Shown: one piece after another, positions 5,516 to 8,433 of the stretch
Position numbering within the stretch: the first letter of the stretch is position 1
Layout: every line of letters begins with the position of its first letter
Assembly: GCA_027451425.1 (NCBI GenBank)
Contig: DAIDJH010000064.1
Coordinates: 1 to 8,433 of the forward strand
DNA length: 8,433 bases
Source of the DNA: Bdellovibrionales bacterium
GTDB lineage: Bacteria > Bdellovibrionota > Bdellovibrionia > Bdellovibrionales > UBA1609
Direction: 5' to 3'
Program-made: the position numbers and the translations under genes
Notes under the pieces: model-generated
What the model was told of the DNA's origin: nothing
Seen by the model: the letters and a program-made list of their open reading frames with translations, nothing else
The model's database searches: none

Positions 5516-6767
5516 CGAGTTTACGTCCCTTCACTTTTTTGAGTGCGCGTTTCGATTTCGCGCGCTCCGGCGTGTAATAGCCAGCCGCCTTTTTGGCTTC
5601 CATTTCAACTTTCGCATCGTCGGGGATCAACTCGTCAGGAATTGGCACGCGCTCCAAAATGTGAATCCCGCTTTTTACAATAGCATCGTATTTCATATCG
5701 CTCATCGAAACGAATCGATCAATCCGCTGAATGCCGAGCCAGTGCAAAACATCCGGCATAATCTGTTGAAAACGCATGTCTTGCACGCCCGCCACGCATT
5801 CGGTGCGATGAAAATATTCGGCCGCAGTATCGCCGCCTTTTTGTCGCTTTCTCGCATTGTACACTAGAAATTTCGTTACCTCACCAAGCGCGCGACCCTC
5901 TTTGCGAAAATAAACGATGAGACCTGAACCGCCCGCCTGTGCCGATTGAATCGCCTCTTCAATCCCATGGACGAGATAAGGTCGGCATGTGCAAATATCG
6001 GAGCCAAAAACATCCGAACCATTGCACTCATCATGAACCCGACAGGTCAACGGCTTTTTCAAATTGGCGACGTTGTCAACGGGACCGAAAATATAAACGG
6101 TCATGCCACCGATGGGCGGCAAAAAGACTTTTAGATCGGGTCTTGTCACAAGCTCAGGGAACATTCCCCCGGTAAATTGAAAAAGTCCGCGTCGCAATTC
6201 CGATTCGGTGACGCTAAACCGCGCTGCAATACCGGGCAAATACCATACAGGTTCAAGCGCCACTTTCGTCACGACCACATCGCCACGTTTACGAATGATT
6301 TTGCCATCCACGCGCAACCGCCCGGCTTCAATCGCGTGCGAAATTTCTGGCATGTGAATATGCGCCTTCGTGACCGCGATGGAAGGGCGAATATCATAGC
6401 CACGTTTGAAAAAATCCCGGAAATCGTTGTGTACGTTCGACCCCCATGGGTCGAGCGCGACAATTTTGTCGGGAATGGACCATGACGGATGCGGTCCGAT
6501 CGGTTCAACAGGTGAGGTGTTGGTAAGATCCGGCTTAAAAATATTGCGCAACCGCCCGGCACTTGTGGCAAGCGCGCGATACACCGAATAGGCACCTCCA
6601 TGCGTGCCAATAGCGTTTCGTGCCGTCATATCGGTGAGCGACGCCACGACCGGCCCGCGTTCGTGCGGCGTTTTAGCTCCCCAGTTTATGGGGATGGATT
6701 TGGTAAAAATCTGGCTTGGATGTGATGTCAGAACAACGTGCGACCATGAAAGTTGTGCGTTAGGCAT
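5508..6767 (-). CDS. urc1: URC1-type GTP cyclohydrolase II homologue (uracil catabolism)
   Basis: A 419-residue RibA-related protein with a long N-terminal extension, the layout of URC1/urg1 rather than riboflavin RibA (about 200 residues). Numbered from ATG 6767, residues 1-230 are the extension (for example THGGAYSVYRAL at 55-66 and DPWGSNVHNDF at 106-116). The catalytic half begins near 240: HDECNGSDVFGSDICTC (245-261) keeps the three zinc cysteines Cys248, Cys259, Cys261; FRKEGRALGE (287-296) replaces the usual RQEGRGIGL; and FVSMSDMKYDAI (352-363) replaces the TNNPxK motif of true GTP cyclohydrolase II. It therefore probably opens the ring of a uracil nucleotide rather than GTP, as proposed for yeast URC1. 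The frame extends to a TTG at 6788, but ATG 6767 has AGGGGG (6783-6778) ten bases upstream. A lysine-rich tail (KSKRALKKVKGRK) ends the protein. First gene of the four-gene uracil run. Confidence 0.92.
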   Translation of the reverse strand: MPNAQLSWSHVVLTSHPSQIFTKSIPINWGAKTPHERGPVVASLTDMTARNAIGTHGGAYSVYRALATSAGRLRNIFKPDLTNTSPVEPIGPHPSWSIPDKIVALDPWGSNVHNDFRDFFKRGYDIRPSIAVTKAHIHMPEISHAIEAGRLRVDGKIIRKRGDVVVTKVALEPVWYLPGIAARFSVTESELRRGLFQFTGGMFPELVTRPDLKVFLPPIGGMTVYIFGPVDNVANLKKPLTCRVHDECNGSDVFGSDICTCRPYLVHGIEEAIQSAQAGGSGLIVYFRKEGRALGEVTKFLVYNARKRQKGGDTAAEYFHRTECVAGVQDMRFQQIMPDVLHWLGIQRIDRFVSMSDMKYDAIVKSGIHILERVPIPDELIPDDAKVEMEAKKAAGYYTPERAKSKRALKKVKGRKLGE

Positions 6768-6776
6768 AAATTGAAT

Positions 6777-6783
6777 TCCCCCT
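6777..6783 (-). promoter_or_regulatory. Ribosome binding site choosing ATG 6767 for urc1
   Basis: AGGGGGA on the - strand, nine to ten bases before ATG 6767. It falls inside the longer frame that could start at TTG 6788, which lacks a properly spaced site, so the ATG is the better start. Confidence 0.6.
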
Positions 6784-6804
6784 GACAATCCCGTGTAAAC
6801 GGAG

Positions 6805-6833
6805 ATTCTGCTCGCGCGTTAGGCTTTCGTCAA
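6805..6833 (-). promoter_or_regulatory. Candidate sigma-70-type promoter of the uracil operon
   Basis: In the 75-base gap between prfC and urc1, the - strand reads TTGACG (6833-6828, 5 of 6 matches to TTGACA), exactly 17 bases, then CAGAAT (6810-6805, 4 of 6 matches to TATAAT). A transcript would start near 6798 and leave about 30 bases before ATG 6767. The good -35 and exact spacing support it; the weak -10 could mean activator dependence or chance. I see no clear operator repeat around it. No hairpin-plus-T-run terminator separates it from prfC, so read-through from prfC is also possible. Confidence 0.4.
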
Positions 6834-6842
6834 ACTGAGGAA

Positions 6843-8417
6843 TTATGCGCCGGTTATGGCAAACTCAAGATTGGGGTTCTCTTTGATGAGCCAATTCAAA
6901 TCCCACTCCTTTTGGAGCAATACGACCGGCTGCCCTTTGGCGTCTTGGTACAATATTGATCCGCCATTTATCTGTTTCGGCCGCTCACCTGTCGTTTTAT
7001 CACGCGGCCATCGCGCCACACCAAGCGGTAGGCGTTCAAGTTTTACATCAAGGCTATATTCATCGTTGAGCCGGTACAGCAGAACGTCGAATTGAAGTTC
7101 GCCCACCACTCCCAAGACGGGATCTTGCTCGCCCACGCGCGGATCGATAAAGATCTGTACAGTGCCTTCTTCGGCCAATTGGCGCACAGCCTTTTGCATC
7201 TGTTTGCGCTTGAGCGGGTCTTTGATCGAAAGCCGCGCAAAACACTCAGGGCTGAACCTTGGCATCTCGTCAAACGTCAAGCTTTTACCGTCAGTGATTG
7301 TATCACCGATTTGAAAATTGCCGGTATCGATGATGCCAATGATGTCACCCGCATACGCCTCATCGACCGTCTCACGATCGCGAGCCATGAACGTATTGGC
7401 GTAGGCCAATCGCAATTCCCGCTGGAGTCGCTCGTGCCACACCTTCATCCCACGTTCGAACCGGCCCGAACAAATACGGACGAATGCCACGCGGTCGCGA
7501 TGGCGACGATCCATGTTGGCCTGAATCTTAAAGACAAAACCCGAAAAAGAATTGGCAAGCGGACTCACTTCACCTGAGCTGGACATGCGTGGCATCGGTT
7601 CGGGCGAATATTTCGAGTAAAGATTCAAAAACAAATCAACGCCCCAATTGTACTTGGCGCTGCCAAAGGTCATCGGCGTGATTTTGCCTCGCAAAAACTC
7701 GTCTTGGTTCCATTCCGGCAAAGCTCCGTCGAGAAGCTCCAAATCTTCGATGAGCTTTTCGCGCAACTCCGGATGCACCTCTTGAGCGATACGCGGGTCG
7801 TGAATACCGTCAACATCGATTATTCGCGGAACTTCTTCGCCGCGTGTATAGAGGTATAATTTTTTATCGAGTCGATGATAAAGTCCGCGAAAACGATCGC
7901 CCATGCCGATTGGCCACGTCACGGGAAAGCAACTTAAACCCAACGTGTTTTCAACATCGTCAATCAGCTCGAGCGGCTCGCGTCCTTCGCGGTCCATCTT
8001 ATTGGCAAACGTGTATATGGGGATCCGCCGCAAGTGACAGACTTCAAAAAGCTTTCGCGTGCGCTCTTCAACGCCCTTACCCGCGTCGATCAACATTGCC
8101 GCGCTATCTGCCGCGATGAGGGTTCGGTATGTGTCTTCACCAAAATCTTTGTGCCCGGGCGTATCGAGCAGATTCACGCGAAAACCATGGTAATCAAACT
8201 GCATAACCGAAGATGTGATCGAAACGCCGCGCTCACGCTCCATCGTCATCCAATCGGAAGTCACCGCCTTCGTGCCGGCTTTGCCATGCACTTCGCCCGC
8301 TTCGCGAATCACACGCCCAAGGTACAGAATTTTTTCGGTAATTGTGGTCTTGCCCGCGTCGGGATGCGAAATGATCGCGAAAGTGCGCCGCCGTCTGACT
8401 TGAGATTCAAAACTCAT
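6843..8417 (-). CDS. prfC: Peptide chain release factor 3
   Basis: Translational GTPase that removes RF1/RF2 from the ribosome after peptide release. The 524-residue protein matches the family length (E. coli 529). G motifs in order: SHPDAGKTT (G1, 17-25), RGVSITSS (switch I/G2, 63-70), DTPGHKDF (G3, 85-92), NKMD (G4, 139-142) and FGSAKYNWGV (G5 region, 251-260). The RF3-specific domains follow, with SGRFERGMKVWHERLQRE (318-335) in domain 2 and VVGELQFDVLLYRLNDEY (437-454) in domain 3. These distinguish it from EF-G, which is longer and has domains IV/V. ATG 8417 is the start; GGGA lies about eight bases upstream (revcomp of 8424-8428) and only 16 bases of upstream sequence are in the window. 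It is complete. It lies 75 bases before the uracil operon on the same strand, with no obvious functional link. Confidence 0.97.
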   Translation of the reverse strand: MSFESQVRRRRTFAIISHPDAGKTTITEKILYLGRVIREAGEVHGKAGTKAVTSDWMTMERERGVSITSSVMQFDYHGFRVNLLDTPGHKDFGEDTYRTLIAADSAAMLIDAGKGVEERTRKLFEVCHLRRIPIYTFANKMDREGREPLELIDDVENTLGLSCFPVTWPIGMGDRFRGLYHRLDKKLYLYTRGEEVPRIIDVDGIHDPRIAQEVHPELREKLIEDLELLDGALPEWNQDEFLRGKITPMTFGSAKYNWGVDLFLNLYSKYSPEPMPRMSSSGEVSPLANSFSGFVFKIQANMDRRHRDRVAFVRICSGRFERGMKVWHERLQRELRLAYANTFMARDRETVDEAYAGDIIGIIDTGNFQIGDTITDGKSLTFDEMPRFSPECFARLSIKDPLKRKQMQKAVRQLAEEGTVQIFIDPRVGEQDPVLGVVGELQFDVLLYRLNDEYSLDVKLERLPLGVARWPRDKTTGERPKQINGGSILYQDAKGQPVVLLQKEWDLNWLIKENPNLEFAITGA

Positions 8418-8433
8418 TTTGTTGTCCCATCGT

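Noticed and set aside
5508..6767. Annotation as riboflavin-pathway GTP cyclohydrolase II (RibA)
   Set aside because: The long N-terminal extension, loss of the TNNPxK motif and the URC4/upp neighbours fit URC1 instead; no other riboflavin genes are present.
6768..6788. TTG start of urc1 at 6788
   Set aside because: It lacks a well-spaced ribosome binding site, while the ATG at 6767 is preceded by AGGGGGA.
7092..7577. 161-codon open frame on the + strand inside prfC
   Set aside because: Antisense shadow of the well-conserved RF3 coding sequence, with no family resemblance.

Overview
The window looks like a chromosomal segment of a Gram-negative bacterium with roughly balanced base composition. 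The evidence is an AmpG-type muropeptide permease, two small proteins with Sec-type signal peptides, strong AGGAGG-type ribosome binding sites, short intergenic gaps and a bacterial RF3 gene. A member of the Bdellovibrionota or another delta-proteobacteria-like lineage is my guess from overall style, with low confidence; no marker gene settles it.

Layout. Positions 1-3062 are read on the + strand: the 3' part of an AmpG-like permease (5' end outside the window), a hotdog-fold acyl-CoA thioesterase starting 2 bases after it, then two exported or membrane-anchored coiled-coil proteins of unknown function that share an architecture. Positions 3054-8417 are all on the - strand, read right to left: prfC (release factor 3), a short gap with a candidate promoter, then a tightly packed four-gene run: URC1-type GTP cyclohydrolase II homologue, URC4/urg3 (DUF1688) protein, uracil phosphoribosyltransferase (upp) and uridine kinase (udk). 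The two strands converge with a 9-base overlap of the udk and coiled-coil protein stop regions.

The most notable content is the four-gene run. URC1, URC4 and a UPRT are the core of the 'URC' uracil catabolic route known genetically in the yeast Lachancea kluyveri, and correspond to the uracil-induced urg1/urg3/urg2 genes of Schizosaccharomyces pombe. Here the genes overlap by 8 bases (URC1/URC4), sit 9 bases apart (URC4/upp) or overlap by 4 bases (upp/udk), so they are probably translated from one message. The proposed logic is that Upp (from uracil) and Udk (from uridine) both supply UMP, URC1 opens the pyrimidine ring of the nucleotide, and URC4 acts on the ribosylated urea product. The added udk would make this a uracil-plus-uridine degradation operon. 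The operon content is seen in the sequence; the biochemical roles of URC1 and URC4 are taken from yeast genetics and are inferred here.

No rRNA, tRNA, CRISPR, insertion sequence, attachment site or convincing rho-independent terminator was seen, and no gap exceeds 100 bases.
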